From the NCBI RefSeq assembly GCF_947242115.1, contig NC_074711.1, positions 7,692,434 to 7,756,433 of the forward strand: 64,000 bases of DNA, in the 5' to 3' direction. The notes below the pieces were generated by a model, which made no database searches, had not been told where the DNA came from, and worked only from the letters and a program-made list of their open reading frames with translations. The stretch's first letter is position 1. Each line of letters opens with the position of its first letter. The DNA is from Biomphalaria glabrata. Its lineage: Eukaryota; Mollusca; Gastropoda; Planorbidae. The position numbers were made by a program, and so were the translations under genes. Positions 32,801 through 44,600 of the stretch are shown here, piece after piece.

Positions 32801-35656
32801 TCAGAGCAAGAAGGACTCAATCATCCCGTAGTGCTCTGGCAAGAGAACTGGGCTGTTCGGCGTAATGCCTCGTAGCCACCATACATGTCGAGTGACTGCT
32901 CAGACACGTCCCCCCTTAGCTCTAGGAGCTGGGGACACTCGTACAAGAAATGCGACACTGTTTCGGCGCTCTCCCCACAGTGACGGCATCGGGAGTCGTA
33001 GTTCGGGCGAAACCGGGCAAAGTATGTCCTAACAGGACAATGTTCCGTCCTAAACTGTACACTGATTGTTTGTTTTGACCTACTTAACCGCCACCACGAT
33101 CGTCGCGATCTGGGTGACGCATATGCTGCCAGACACTACGTGCTCTGTCGGATTCCTCCCAGGACTTTAACCACTTCTCATAAATTGGTGCTCGGATTTC
33201 TGCCGTTGCTTGCAAAAACGTGCTTTGTGTTTCGAGGTGAGTGGTTGCCAAAGCTACCTCTCATGCAAGGGTATCTGCCGTTTCATTGCCCCTCACGCCG
33301 CATTGTGAAGGCGCCCACTGCATGAAGACGACAGCTCTAATGGCTCGGCGGATGTTATCTGCCGTGCCGACTGCCTCTTCTATTACTGGCGACCCTCCCC
33401 CGCCACCACCCATAGCTAGGAGACTGGGGTGACTAGCACTACAGTAGTTGCGCCAGTTTCATTTTGGGTCATTCGGGCTCTAACAGCTTTGGCACCCCAC
33501 TTTTTGCTGCCTTGCTTTCTGAGTAGCGCTAACTTCTCGGAGGCTTTTCTTTCAACTTCCAGGACGTTCTGGTGCTTTATCAGTTTTCTATCCAGGGGTA
33601 ACCCCTAGATATTTTGGCGTATTTTCACGTTGGAGTCGCAGACCACCAAGTTGAAGCTCGAATGGAACCTTCAGAATGTCGATTCCCAGGCTGAACAGGG
33701 ACCAGGTCGTTTAACATTTGTAACCAGATTAGAATACTAAAGTTAATGGGACTGATTTTTAAACTTGAATTTTTATTATATCTATAATTCCAGATTGATG
33801 AATTAAATGAGGACATACAGTTTCAGTTATTGTGTAAGTTTTTTTTTTAATACAATACTAAATGTCTTGAAAATTGTTTGCTCATAATTTTTTTTTATAT
33901 TGTGAATGTCTTTTTCTAATAACCTACATTACAAATCCTCACTTATATTTCTGCATGCTAAAAAGTTTTGATTAATAAGACTAAAGATGTGTATAGTTGT
34001 ACAGTAGTGACATGCAATGTTCTGTAAAAGTGTTATTGTTGAAAGTGATAATCCATATGAGCTTTCCACTACCTATAAAATATTTCCAATGACATGTGTC
34101 TGAAACATTGACAACAGTCCAACTCCTGACTTACACTTTTGGCTTAGATGTTTGAGTCCGGGGGGAATGGTTATCCCTAACAGGAGAAGGGGCAAAGGCA
34201 AATAACAGTCACCTTAACCATTAGGCTTTGGGCAAGAGTGGCTTGTTAGCCTTGGTGGCTACCAACCTTTGATAAGGAATACTGAATCCAAACCTCTGCA
34301 GCCTTGCAGCTATGCCCAAACATGGGAAATGGAATCAATCCTGAGGAAAATTCAGGAGCCAGCAACTCTTAGATAGCTTGCTCCACACAGTGCAACTCCC
34401 TTTCAGAGCCTGCAATGTCATTGATTCCAAACTGTATCAGCACCTCCATTCTTTGGACACATCAGCTGTGTGGAGTGGGAGTAATTATACCGAGGCATTT
34501 ATCTCATTTCTATGGATGTTTGTTAATCACTTTACGATTAGGGGCCTTTGATAATGACATGCAAAATAATTCTCAAAAGTTACATTAATGTTGATTATTG
34601 ATGAGTGGCTTTCACCATTATGTTTCCAGTAGAAGATCAGAAAATAAGTTTTTTTTTATATAATTTAATTTTTAAAATTAATTAAGAAAACTACAATTAT
34701 TTGTAAACATCACTGTAGTATGGGGATACTAGGGATAACAGAGAGGTAAAGAAGAAACAAGAAATAGAAAAAAATACTTCTTAAAAACAAAGCTTATCTA
34801 AGTGAAGGAACCCCTAAGTACTGCTATTTATCTGAAAATTCCAGAGTTAATCCCCCTTTGTGCTATATATAACTTAATTATTTCATTATTATTATAGCTT
34901 TTATATAGCGCTACTTTCATGCTTATAGCATGCTCAGAGCGCTTTGGTCCAATCTCATTTGTGGACCGGTGGGGGGGAGGGGATATCTAGGAGTTGGTTT
35001 TCCGTGCTGCCTTTAGGCGCTCAGTAAACGCAACTCTGCCCGAGTCGGGTGTCGAACCTCGAGCCCCCTTCTAGGTAGCCAAGACAAGCCAAGTTCAAGC
35101 GCACTTAGCCTCTCGACCACGCTTCATTAGTACTAAATATTTTTCCCACGCATTCAGAGTGAGTTGATATAAGGTTCGTAACAATATTAAATATCTAATA
35201 CCCTTTACATTCTGTTCTTTTCAAGCTTGTGACCAGTTTGCTGTAGGATTTGATGCATGTGTTGATGGAGACATTTCAGTGAAGTTTAACTTAAAAAAGA
35301 ACAGAGTTTTAACCTGTTTTAATAAAGTACTGGAAGATGTGCAAGATGACTTTGATGCAACAACAGGGATTTTTACAGTACCATGTGATGGCTTATACCT
35401 GTGCTGTCTGTTTATTGATATCGTTACCTTTGTGCAGTATAATTTGCAGTTTTGTATTTATGTCAAGAACAGTGAAGGCTCTGAAAATGTTATTGCCACA
35501 TGTCACTGTAGACACAGAGACACCATTGTCAGCGATGTTGCAATACGACAATTAGAAAAGGGGGATAAAGTTTTTGTAATGTCATGTGATAACCACAAAA
35601 AGATACAATTGAGCCAATATTCCCATTTTATTTGTGTATTATTAAAGAAAATATAA
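26845..35656 (+). CDS. Gene B: coiled-coil/C1q-like family member, one frame disruption in exon 4
   Basis: Exons: 26845-26943, 27584-27704, 28726-28821, 29941-30528, 33794-33833, 35226-35656, all GT/AG. Exon 1 reads MRSARQLKVITSQLDILEDM. Exon 2 carries WINDESNELSF and two cysteines. Exon 3 ends in a Ser-rich run (STSCSSSSSQ). Exon 4 is coiled coil (SSKFEEIMKEF, SASEFMSHLQ). Exon 6 is C1q-like with TGIFTVPCDGLYLCCL and LEKGDKVFV. The exon 4 frame as given stops at TAA 30504-30506. One base less near 30484-30492 would allow DALENKVTIVDKK up to the GTGAGA donor, matching paralogues and the required phase (summed exons are 3n+1). The undisturbed length would be about 457 aa. Either an assembly base error or a young lesion would explain this, since the downstream C1q exon is undamaged. 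It is the most divergent plus-strand copy. Confidence 0.75.
27918..28195 (-). repeat. SINE-B, near full length, gene B intron 2
   Basis: 'aaagtactctttcagaccttgtgatttatagggcagatgattttaaggtcatctg...catgtggccagtac...gagctgggtggactcagaggcgccc...ggaagccaagcgctttaccacttggccactg'. The minus strand shows a tRNA-Leu-like A box (TGGCCAAGTGGTAAAGCG). This copy served as the reference for the others. Confidence 0.85.
28941..29115 (+). repeat. SINE-A, near full length, gene B intron 3
   Basis: The head is CTGCCTGGTCGTGTGGTTGGCTCGCTGG, with a B box GGGTTCAAATCCTGCCC, then 'cccatcccccgtcatcctgctggaggtttgg', and the tail 'aactctgaaggaacatccgaaacatgtaaaacattttac'. It is tRNA-headed. The fold is not a tRNA gene because the 3' acceptor half is replaced by SINE body. 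Confidence 0.85.
29265..29590 (-). mobile_element. LINE reverse-transcriptase C-terminal fragment, gene B intron 3
   Basis: On the minus strand the frame reads NLEADTKQIVKM, then AQLESLIKTEKSAEEAVWW. This corresponds to the 'R-DL-AD-KQMG-TW-QLE-LAQDR--W' tail of many invertebrate LINE polymerases. It is degraded. Confidence 0.55.
31041..31635 (-). mobile_element. LINE tail (jockey-like), gene B intron 4, interrupted by SINE-A
   Basis: It matches 52347-52760 and 49265-49930 on the minus strand. The SINE at 31335-31526 splits 'ggttcagtgtttt...atgtatgactgctactttac', which is continuous as 'ggttcagtgttttatgtataattgctacttt' at 52619. The terminal coding frame encodes the polymerase C-terminus. 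Confidence 0.75.
31335..31526 (-). repeat. SINE-A inserted in a LINE tail
   Basis: A full-length reversed SINE-A: 'acatgtttcggatgttccttcagagttgaag...gggcagggtttgaaccctcgaccgtcgataaatccgaacgacagtccagcgcgc..ccgcacgaccaggcagcc'. Confidence 0.9.
32480..32660 (-). mobile_element. LINE polymerase fragment
   Basis: It shares 'gcatcagtctgattttagtgtcgagggctatgcctttgt...ctccaaggtatttaaaactactgacacttgtca' with 36215-36395. On the minus strand the tail encodes the 'FKYLG--VS' region of a LINE polymerase. Confidence 0.6.
32795..33720 (-). mobile_element. LINE fragment with RNase H-type tail, gene B intron 4
   Basis: Reading minus: FELQLGGLRLQRENTPKYLG near 33650-33600, a region of mixed frames, then PNYDSRCRHCGESAETVSHF followed by LYECPQLLELRGD, a Cys/His cluster typical of the C-terminus of LINEs that carry RNase H. 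Stops and frame shifts are frequent. The last part matches 16420-16570. Confidence 0.7.
34135..34500. repeat. Unclassified repeat-like block, gene B intron 5
   Basis: Compositionally different from the surrounding AT-rich intron ('ggagccagcaactcttagatagcttgctccacac', 'ggacacatcagctgtgtggagtggga'). It looks like a 5' or untranslated part of a LINE. No other copy in the window was found by eye. Confidence 0.3.
34899..35125 (-). repeat. SINE-C, gene B intron 5
   Basis: It matches 58450-58673. On the minus strand it starts AAGCGTGGTCGAGAGGCTAAGTGCGCTTG (A-box-like) and has GGTTCGACACCC as B box, then the body 'gagcgcctaaaggcagcac' and 'gctctgagcatgctataagcatgaaagtagcgctat'. It is a tRNA-headed SINE distinct from A and B. 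Confidence 0.8.
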
Positions 35657-36033
35657 TATTAGTAGCCTACAAATGCAAGAGCATTTTTTTAAATATCTAT
35701 TATTTTATTTCAAACATCTGCTTATACATATTTTAGCATTTTTTGTCTTGTACATTACAGACATTCTTTGAGAAGAAAAGATAGATTATAATAATTAAAA
35801 CCTTTTTTTAACAATATATTTTAATAATTAGCATAAAACATATTTATTCGTTTCCTTAATTACATTAAAAATGTTCATGATGTATATTGGAAAATGTCAA
35901 TAACTTTTTTTTATTGTAATTAGAGCAAAAGATTGTACATGTTATTGAAGCATTGAACAAATACTTAATTAAAATACATGCTTTTAGTGTTAAGTTATTT
36001 TTAATAAATTGATGCTTATGTAATGAAAAGTGT

Positions 36034-36039
36034 AATAAA
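36034..36039 (+). terminator. Candidate polyadenylation signal of gene B
   Basis: AATAAA occurs at about 36001 and again at about 36034, roughly 350-380 nt downstream of the gene B stop. Confidence 0.35.
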
Positions 36040-36089
36040 TGTAGCCATTACTTTCTGTTAATTGTCAAGTTAAGATTACATAAAAGCCG

Positions 36090-36170
36090 TTAGGTATGCA
36101 CTATGGATTGTTGTCTAAGTGATCCTTGGTTCAAACCCTGCCCTCTGTCATCCCCTTCCTTCAGGGTTCA
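36090..36170 (+). repeat. SINE-A fragment
   Basis: 'ggttcaaaccctgccctctgtcatccccttcc' is a degraded B box plus body of SINE-A. Confidence 0.5.
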
Positions 36171-36199
36171 ATAAATCCCCCGGAAATGAACCCCTCCCC

Positions 36200-36716
36200 C
36201 CCTCTGTGACCAAGTAAAGCATCAATCTGATTTTATTGCTGAGAGCTAGGTCTTTGTCTTTTCATATTGTTTGGAGTTTTGCAAATGCTGCTGTGACTGA
36301 GCAATTCTGGCCAGTAGTTCAAGTTTTCTTTCTTCATCCTAGACAAAAGAGCCGAGGTATTTAAAACTACTTAACACTTGTCAGTTTTTCACCTCTAATA
36401 CTGATGTCCCTTTCAAAGCCCTTTTGGCTATTGTGTGCTTTTGGGGCATTGATTTACTGTGAAAGTCTTGTCTATGTGTATCACCTAGTTAGCTAACTCT
36501 TTTTCTGTATCTGCCAGACCAACAATGTCATCCCAAAGCGCAAGTAATTCTTCTTTCTCCAATGCTTACAGTACATTCATAGCCCTCTAGAGCACTATCC
36601 ATTATCCTTTCATGGAAGATATTGTAAAGTGTTGGTGAGAGTAGGCAGCCAATGTTGTTGCTGAAGTACACCTCACTAGTGGCCTGCTTGTTGAGGTTTA
36701 TTTGACATGAGTTCAT
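36200..36716 (-). mobile_element. LINE reverse-transcriptase fragment
   Basis: On the minus strand KQATSEVYFSNNIGCLLSPT and LYNIFHERIMDSALEGYE match the 'QGCLLSPTLFNIFLE-IM' segment of LINE polymerases. The downstream frame covers the region shared with 32480-32660. Stops and shifts break the frame. Confidence 0.7.
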
Positions 36717-36867
36717 TGAAAGATCTAGGGTATTCCGCTAATAATGAATTCTTACTAAATAAGGTAGATCCGATAGAAATTACTTTGAATAGAGACTCAT
36801 AAAATCGGCCACTTATTGAATCCTCAATTAATAATTTCCTATAATTTATTTTCAAACTCAACTTGTA

Positions 36868-37030
36868 GTCGAAGTTATAAGTTATTGGTAACAATTCTTC
36901 ACAAGTTATAAGTTCCTGGTAACAATTCCTCACAAGTGAAAACAATTCCTTACAAGTTATAAGCCTTTGGTAAACAATTCCTTCTAATTTATAAGTTATT
37001 GCTAACTATTCCTCACAAGTTAACTATAAG
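36868..37030. repeat. ~36-bp imperfect tandem repeat
   Basis: The unit 'cacaagttataagtt(a/c)(t/c)tggtaacaattcct' recurs about four times with drift. Confidence 0.65.
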
Positions 37031-37349
37031 CTAGCACTTCTAGCTGTCTTTTGATACCTAATAGGTGCCTTTAGTTTGGTCATTTACTTTGCTTAAAAAG
37101 TAAACACAGATTGAGAACACATATTCTTAAAGAAGCAACAATTCCAAGTAACTATTAAATAATTGGAAAATCATACAAGTCTGATTTAAAAACTGTGATG
37201 GACCTATCATCAGCTGTGTGTAAATATAACAACACTGTTTCTCAAATATTTCCAAGCAAAATTGCATTCATCTACAATGAATCAATATTTCAAGAACATA
37301 AATCAACAACAAAGATAAATTGCGTTTTCGTCATTACAAAGCTTATTTG

Positions 37350-37525
37350 TTTGTGGTAAATTGTTTTACATGTTTCGGATGTTCCTTCAGAGTTGAAGAT
37401 AGTTTACTTCCTAGTCCAAACCTCCCGCAATACGACGGGGGATAGGAGCGGGCAGGGTTTGAACCCGAGACCATCGATAAATCCGAACGACAGTCCAGCG
37501 CGCAAACCGCACGAGTAGGCAGCCA
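37350..37525 (-). repeat. SINE-A, full length
   Basis: Reversed SINE-A with tail 'acatgtttcggatgttccttcagagttgaag', B box (gggtttgaaccc) and head 'gcgcgcaaaccgcacgagtaggcagcc'. Confidence 0.9.
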
Positions 37526-37529
37526 ACTC

Positions 37530-39340
37530 ATTCTGTCTGTTATAAATTGTGTACACATTATTTCTCTCACTTTCCGCTCTAGGATTAAGTTGAATCATTG
37601 CTCAATTATTCATTGCCCCTTACAAAACATGATTCAATCGAAAAATTGACCAATTATTTTAACCATTAATCGCAACTAATTCATTTTTATTTTACATGGA
37701 AATATAGTAAAACACGCTAAAGGGAGATGATCAATTAGTGGTAATAAATTAATTTTGTTAGCGCCCCCCAAAAGTGGAATAGACGCTATTAGTTTTGTGT
37801 GGTCTGTCTGTCCCTTCGTCCCATTTAGATCTCGTAAACTTGAAAAGATAGTGAAAATCCGACATTATAATATTTTAGACCATTCAAAGTTCTGATGCAA
37901 CGGCAACCTTTTTTTTTTCTGAAAGCGAAAAATCTAATTTTTTTTAAATCAAGCAGTTTTTTCATAGAAATACACCTCTTTTACAACTATTCACTATTAA
38001 TAGTAACAAACACGGAAGGCTATTTAGTAAGGCACTATGCCATATTTTAAACACATTTCTTCAAACGGTTTTAGATTAAAAAAATAATTTTACAATTGCA
38101 ATGCAAAGTTAAGTAAGTTCTGTCATACCAGCTTCTACATTTGCAAAAAAAAACTTTTTTTTTTAAAGAGAAAAACATATCCAGTATGCATATAAGTGGA
38201 ACATAATTTTGAACAATAATTAATAAGTCGTTTTTTCATATTATCGCGTGAATTGTGGTACTTCACCATGATCACCGAACACTCTATTTTTTTTTTTTTA
38301 TTTTTTTTTTACGAATTTTTTTCCTCAGGCTTTGCATAAGAGAATGACCCTTTACTAAACAATTAGATCAATTAGATAATCATTATATGAAATCAGTTAG
38401 CCCAGGTTCAAATCTAACTTTACCTTCACTTTCACATATTCTTTGGTCTGCTGGGCCGTTGGGGCACCACTCAAGATCTGTCAACCTTCTTTCTCCATTT
38501 TTCTCTGTTATTTGCCTTTGAAAGAATTTCATTCTGATATTATTTCTGAAAATATTGAAAGTCGCCTTTTTACCTACTTGTGTGGACCACTTTCAGGGCC
38601 GATTTTGAGTTTGTGTTTCCACAGAAACTGTCTATGTAACCTTGTTTTACATGGAACTATAGAAATATATTGGACTATTGCGATATATCAGTAATTTTGC
38701 GGTTTTTCCCTTAGATAAGCTGTTGTTGTTTTTTTTTTTTCAAAGTTTTTCTTTTTATTTTACTTGTTCATCAACACAATCAACACATTGGAAATTTAAC
38801 CTTTCAGCTGTAATGGCTTGGCACAAAATACTACTTCAAATCATGGGTCATTTTTACACAGTACTTACATAGATTTAGCAAATTACTAGATTTTGTATAA
38901 AATATTTGAAGAAAACACAAAATAAGTAGGAGAACATTTATTGACCGCTGATTAGTCATTATTTGTCTCATGGGGAAAAAAAGGAACAATTTCTACAATA
39001 AAACGACGAAGACATCATCAACTAACAATGGAACAGCTCTTATTCTCTAAGAGAATTAAAATACCATCCCATTATACTCCACACAAAGGTTACAAAGTAC
39101 ATTGAGGTTGACACTGGCTTGTCAAAATGTACTTGCTTTGCACAAACAATGTGTTAAAAATGTGTCTAGTTGTGTCGCAATAAAAAAATAAAATAAAAAA
39201 TTAATTTAATGTATAATGTTGAAAATATACTTATTGTTCGTTTTTCTTTTATATTTTATTTTTTTAAGATTATTTGTCCTTTTTTTTAAAGTCACAAACC
39301 ATATTTTTTAAACATTTATATGACACTTTATCATTACCTT
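37530..39340. other. No gene recognised
   Basis: AT-rich with many homopolymer T and A runs. A scrap of the dispersed gacagac repeat lies near 37770-37860, reversed. No family exon is seen. Confidence 0.4.
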
Positions 39341-39349
39341 ATATAATCA

Positions 39350-40083
39350 TATATCCGGTGTCGTTCAGACAACAATGTGTTCAATCTTCGACGTCTGCTA
39401 TGGCATACAAAAACAAAGGAGATGGTTATACGGAGCTTCTCTATGCCGATGATTGCGCCCTGCTAGCTGGCAATGAATATGATCTCCAGAACTCGGTTAA
39501 CGAATTAGCATACACTGCCGCCTCTTTTGATTTATCTATAAACCTCGGGAAAACAGAAGTCATGTTCCAGAAGTCACCCAATAATACATACTCAGCTCCA
39601 AGGATCAATGTAAACGGACAGCCCCTTAACGTGGTAGACCACTTCACATATCAAGGTAGTATAGTAGGCCTATCAAATGACGCCTCGCTTTCAAGGGAAG
39701 TTGATAATTGTCTGACCAGGGCCAATAGCGATTTTGGACGCCTTCAGAAGAGAGTTTTCGGAACAAATCGCTCCGCCTGCCTACAAAAATCAATGTCTAC
39801 CAGGCGGTGGTTCTCTCAATCCTTCTATATGGCTCTGAGACATGGACACTATACAGAAAACAACTAAGACTTCTTGAGCTCTTCCTCCATCATGATACGG
39901 TGGCAAGACCACACTACAAACAGCGATGTCCTTGCGAACGCCGGTATGGACAGTATAGAAGGACTTCTTATGGTCCGGCAGTTACGCTGTGTAGGGCACG
40001 TACCCCGAATGAGACGAATGGGAGACGAACGTATTCCAAAGGCAGTCTTTAATGGTGAGCTAAAAGACAAGCCTTATATATAA
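39350..40083 (+). mobile_element. LINE reverse-transcriptase C-terminal half, frame-shifted
   Basis: The first frame carries YADDCALLAGNEYDLQNSV, INLGKTEVMFQKSP and HFTYQGSIVG, the polymerase active-site and thumb region. A second frame carries VVLSILLYGSETWTLYRKQL. A third frame (39895-40080) carries IRWQDHTTNSDVLANAGM and VGHVPRMRRMGDERIPKAVF. This is the ordered C-terminal half of an invertebrate LINE polymerase, with at least two frame shifts between the pieces. Confidence 0.8.
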
Positions 40084-40317
40084 TCATGCATTGAAGTATC
40101 AGTTTTGGGATTCGAAGACAATGTATCACATAGCTTGCAATGTGTAATTGCTTTAAAACAGTGTATTAGTATGAAAACATAACATTCTGCAAATTAAGTT
40201 TAAAAAAAAACCACAAGAGTTTGCTTTCAGAAGACTAAAAGTAGCCATTAAACTTATTTTTAGCTTTCTAAAATTAAGGATAATTTTGGATTTTTAAAAA
40301 CGTTTTAATAGTGTTAG

Positions 40318-40500
40318 ATCTAAAAGTCACAGTCGAACAGGTAGACAGAGAGATAGACCATATAAACTAACATCGGATTTTCCCTTTCGTATAAAATGTC
40401 TGGGTAAACCCACTAAATTGTCACACTTTCGATTTGTCTTCTTATCTTTAGATCTTTAATTTGATTTCAAGTGTTGCATAAATTATAACTTAAACTACTT
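40318..40500 (+). repeat. Dispersed gacagac/gaccat repeat copy
   Basis: 'gtagacagagagatagaccatataaac...ggattttccctttcg...ctgggtaaacccac' parallels 8195-8310. Confidence 0.4.
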
Positions 40501-40784
40501 GATAAGACTCAAAAGTAAAATAAAGCAATAATATCTTTGAAGTTTAAGTTGTTTTTGATTTAACGAATTATCAAAGAACAAAGGGCAAGGTATGTATACT
40601 ATACATTTAATGCAGATATAGTTCTAGGATCTGAGTCTGCTTAGTAGCTTACAAGGGAACTAGAAGATTGACAAAAAAAAAAGCAATATAAAAGTTACTG
40701 GTTATGGTACCAGTTATTCTCTTTCGCCCCTTTCCCTATCAGTGATAACAATTCCTACGGACCCAATATCTGAGCCACTCGTCA

Positions 40785-40840
40785 AGGCCTAGAGTTGGAC
40801 TGATTGTCTGGATCGAGGTTTAAACCGCCCCCCCCCATAT
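40785..40840 (+). repeat. SINE-A scrap
   Basis: 'gactgattgtctggatcgaggtttaaaccgcccc' is a degraded A-to-B-box segment. Confidence 0.35.
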
Positions 40841-41032
40841 CGGGAGGGGTGTGTGTGGATTTTGTGACTGTTGTTTTTCTTTCTTTTTTTTTATTGGAGG
40901 GTAGATAGTAGGGTTAAAACATCATTTGCCCCAGCGTTATCTAGAGGGTTTAGAAGCTGAAAGCCCCCTCTTCAACAAAGTAAAACAACACAAAAACTGA
41001 AGCCAAGTAAGTCAACAAATTTCATGAGCGTA

Positions 41033-41544
41033 GCCATGGGGAGAGAGGTTGAGTTTAAGCCCTCACGCCAACAAAAGGTAAAGGAAAACTACAGTCTTTA
41101 CATTTCAAAAATATGAGTCTATCCCCCCCCCCGCCTCCTACTTACTTTCTTTTCCAATAATAAAATTAGGGTTACTAGTCACCAACTTGCATAATCGTAG
41201 TCAAGAAGAGTTTAGACGTCTAAATCCTCATTCGTATAGAAAAAAGATCGTAGACAGGTCAGGCAGGAAAACAAATAACTTGGCATAATCTTTATTATCC
41301 ATTAAGAAATTTGTCTTACAATTTGTGAATTACACCAAGCAAAACATTATAACTATAGAAGACAAAAATATACATTTACATCAGACTCATAATTTATATG
41401 TGAAAAGTTTATATATAGTTTTTATATAAGTTTGGGTGTGTCTGTGTGTGTGTGTGTGTTGGTTTGTCTGTGTCCGTGTGTGCAATGGAAAAAAAAATAT
41501 CCCCCAAACCTCCCTCCGAAAAAAGTATCCTGGCTACGCCCATG
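41033..41544. mobile_element. MITE-like element with CATGNGCGTAGCCA ends
   Basis: The left end CATGAGCGTAGCCATGGGG and the right end CCTGGCTACGCCCATG are inverted. The interior is non-coding and includes a GT microsatellite (about 41438-41460). Terminal match is only about 14 bp, so it may also be two unrelated ends. Confidence 0.4.
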
Positions 41545-41699
41545 ATTTCTGTCTCCATTTCTGGCAATGACAACTTTATGGAACATATATAAATCCTAAT
41601 AAATAAATATACTTGATAAGTTTTTCTATATTTTGCCTGTTATAGTTTAATTTCAAGAGGAATTACTTGCTAATATTTTTGTTTTATTATTAATTCTAG

Positions 41700-44600
41700 A
41701 TGAAAACTACCAAGCAAATTAAAGCCATAACATCACAACTAGAGGTTTTAGAAGAATTAAAAGAACAGTTTGAATGTCTAATTGCAGATATTGATACGGT
41801 ATAGTGTAGTCAGTGAAGTCCCTTTTTAGTTGTCTGAAAATATTTAACTCTAAAGACATTTTAGAAATGGAATTTAACAATGAATTTTAAATTATTTTAT
41901 ATTAAGTATTTGTTTGCTTTAGATTAAAAGGTAACTTTGCCTGGTCAATATTAACTTGTACTTTAAATAAATTAGTTCATCGGTAAATCTAACTTTTTTA
42001 CATCAGTAACCGGTGTTCTGTTAATTAAGACCGGCGAAAAATGAATACAACAAATAGTTAGCTATGTTGAACATCCATTGCTCTGATGTTGTTTTCCTAA
42101 AAATCGTCGTTTCCTGACGACATAAGGCTACAATATCAGAATGTAAATTTACTTGAACTTATTCATTTGTTTAAATTTGGAAGCTCGTTTGTTTTTTAAG
42201 CCATAAGTTCCATTTTTTAACCGTAGTGATTGACGTATTTTAATCAGAATTTATTTGCCGCACGTTTTATAAGTTATTATAAGGTTCTCAATCCCTGAAA
42301 CGAATGATCTAAAGGAACATTTGCGATATCAGATACCTTACTCAATATCGTACTTAATAACTTACTCAGTATTGTACCTAATACCTTACTCAATACGATA
42401 ATTAACACCGTATTTAATACCTTACTAAATACCTTACTAAATATCGTATTTAATACCTTGCTTAATACCTTAATATCACACTTAATACCTTACTCAATAC
42501 CGTACTTAATACCGTGCATAATAACTTACCTTATACCCGCTGATTAGTTCCCAGGCTTTACAATGTTTATTATGGCCGTAACAGCGCTTCCTTTATTGTA
42601 TCTGTAACAGTGGACGTAGCCGCCGGTGTGGTTAATATTCTAGTTACATACAATAAATACATTGATGTTTTAATGCAGCATTATAATGTCATACATATTC
42701 TCATATTTATAACGTTTTCAAGGTAACTACTAAAGGAAAATCATGGATTGATGATTCTGACAGCCAACATTTTTTAGACATGAATTTTTTTCTCACCAAT
42801 GAGACATCCAGGTGTTTACAGCGATGTCGTGAACTAACAAGTATGTGTTTTTTTCTTTGTAGTTAAGCCACTGATAGATGAAATAAATTAGAAGATTAAT
42901 GATTAATAGCATAAATTAGTTTTCAGTAACTTGTAAAAATCCAATGGTTTATTTGGATTCAACTGAGACATGTCATAGTTTTTGGTTGGGCTAGCTGTTA
43001 TACCTGTTAGTAAATTTCCTCTGTTGTTTTTTAAACATTTTATTAATTATCTATTTAAATGCAGATGATGTTTTTGACCAGCGTTCTGATACAGCGGAAA
43101 ATTCTAATCAAGCAGAAAGCACAACTGCGAAAACATATCATTTCAAATCTAAAGGTAGGGCTACTCGTTTGGTTAAAAGTTTCCATTTCAGAACTTGCGA
43201 TCTATAGGGCAGATGATGTTAAGGTCATGCCTCTTTTGGTCAACGAGTTGGGTGGAATCCGGAGCCCTAAATATCCAGAAATTAAGAATTCCTGTCTTCT
43301 CCAGTAACATATATATGTATTAGTATCTTTAGGGCGCCCCTGTGTCTAGCCATCTTTGGCCAAAGAAACGTGACTTTAGCTGGTGAAAAGAAAAGGTGGC
43401 TGGTCGTTATGCGGGCGACACGACACCCTGCTTATTAACCATTGACCAAAGAATCAAGATGACCTTAACATCATTTGCCCTATAGAACGCAAGGTCTGAA
43501 ATGGAAACGTTAGACGTTGCTTTTTAGATTCTAAATGTACTTTCAAAACTATCACTATTTACCGCTCTCCGATGTCTCCAATGTAATGAGAAGTAAATTT
43601 AAAATGGAGAAAGATCCAGTCCCCTTTGAATCGTTACCATTCAATCGCTTCCCAGAAAACAGGATCGATAGTTAAATCTAGTTACAGTTGTTATGTTTAT
43701 TCTCTAGCATGAATTTGTTATAATTATTTAAAGAAAGACTTTTTTTTTTTTGAAAGATTAGAACTCGTTGTAAAAATAGCTTTGCGCCTATAACTCACTT
43801 TCAATTAAGCCATAAACTGCTTAAAATACACAATTAAGAGTAAACAGCTCTAGTTCATTTTTCCTCATCAACTTTTTTTTTTCCAAGAAGTTTGCAAGAT
43901 TAAAAATATTTTGGGAATTAAACGAATATTGAGGGGCGATCGCCCCTAACGCCCCCCCCCTCCCTGGGTCCGCCAGTGGTGGTCTGTTAGTACTACTTCA
44001 AGGGAAGGATTTAACCTGCAGACGGTAATTGAGGCGTCATTTTTCTAATTCAATGTTACTTCTAGTGTGTCCCCAGTGGAGCTGTCATTGAAAATTCCGA
44101 ATTTAAGTTCTCCAGTGCACTATTTCTTTAAGTAGCACTTCAAACAAAACGACCAGTGTCCATCGTGTATAGGCCTATAGCACGGTACATGCATCAGTTT
44201 GCCAAGAAATAAAATAAGCAAATGATAACGATGAATTTAATTATGAATCCGAAAACATGTGTATTCCACAATATATATCTAGTTTAGCATGTAGGCCTAC
44301 TTAGAATTTATGTATCCACTCTAAAGGTAACTATTCTTTTTATTTATAAATGTATTTGTGTGTGTGTATGTTATGTAAATTCTACCAGTACGGAGATGAC
44401 GATATTTAACTATTATTTAAAACACTCAATTTCAACATAAATATGGATTTTACGAGATACTTGTTAAACATATCACCCTAACATACAAATATAAATATAC
44501 AACGTAATAAAATACCTCTGGATACATAAGTTAAGCACCATTCTTATTCTATCCATTAGTACATGGGGTCCTTCTAGCCTAGTGCCATTAGAGCATGGAA

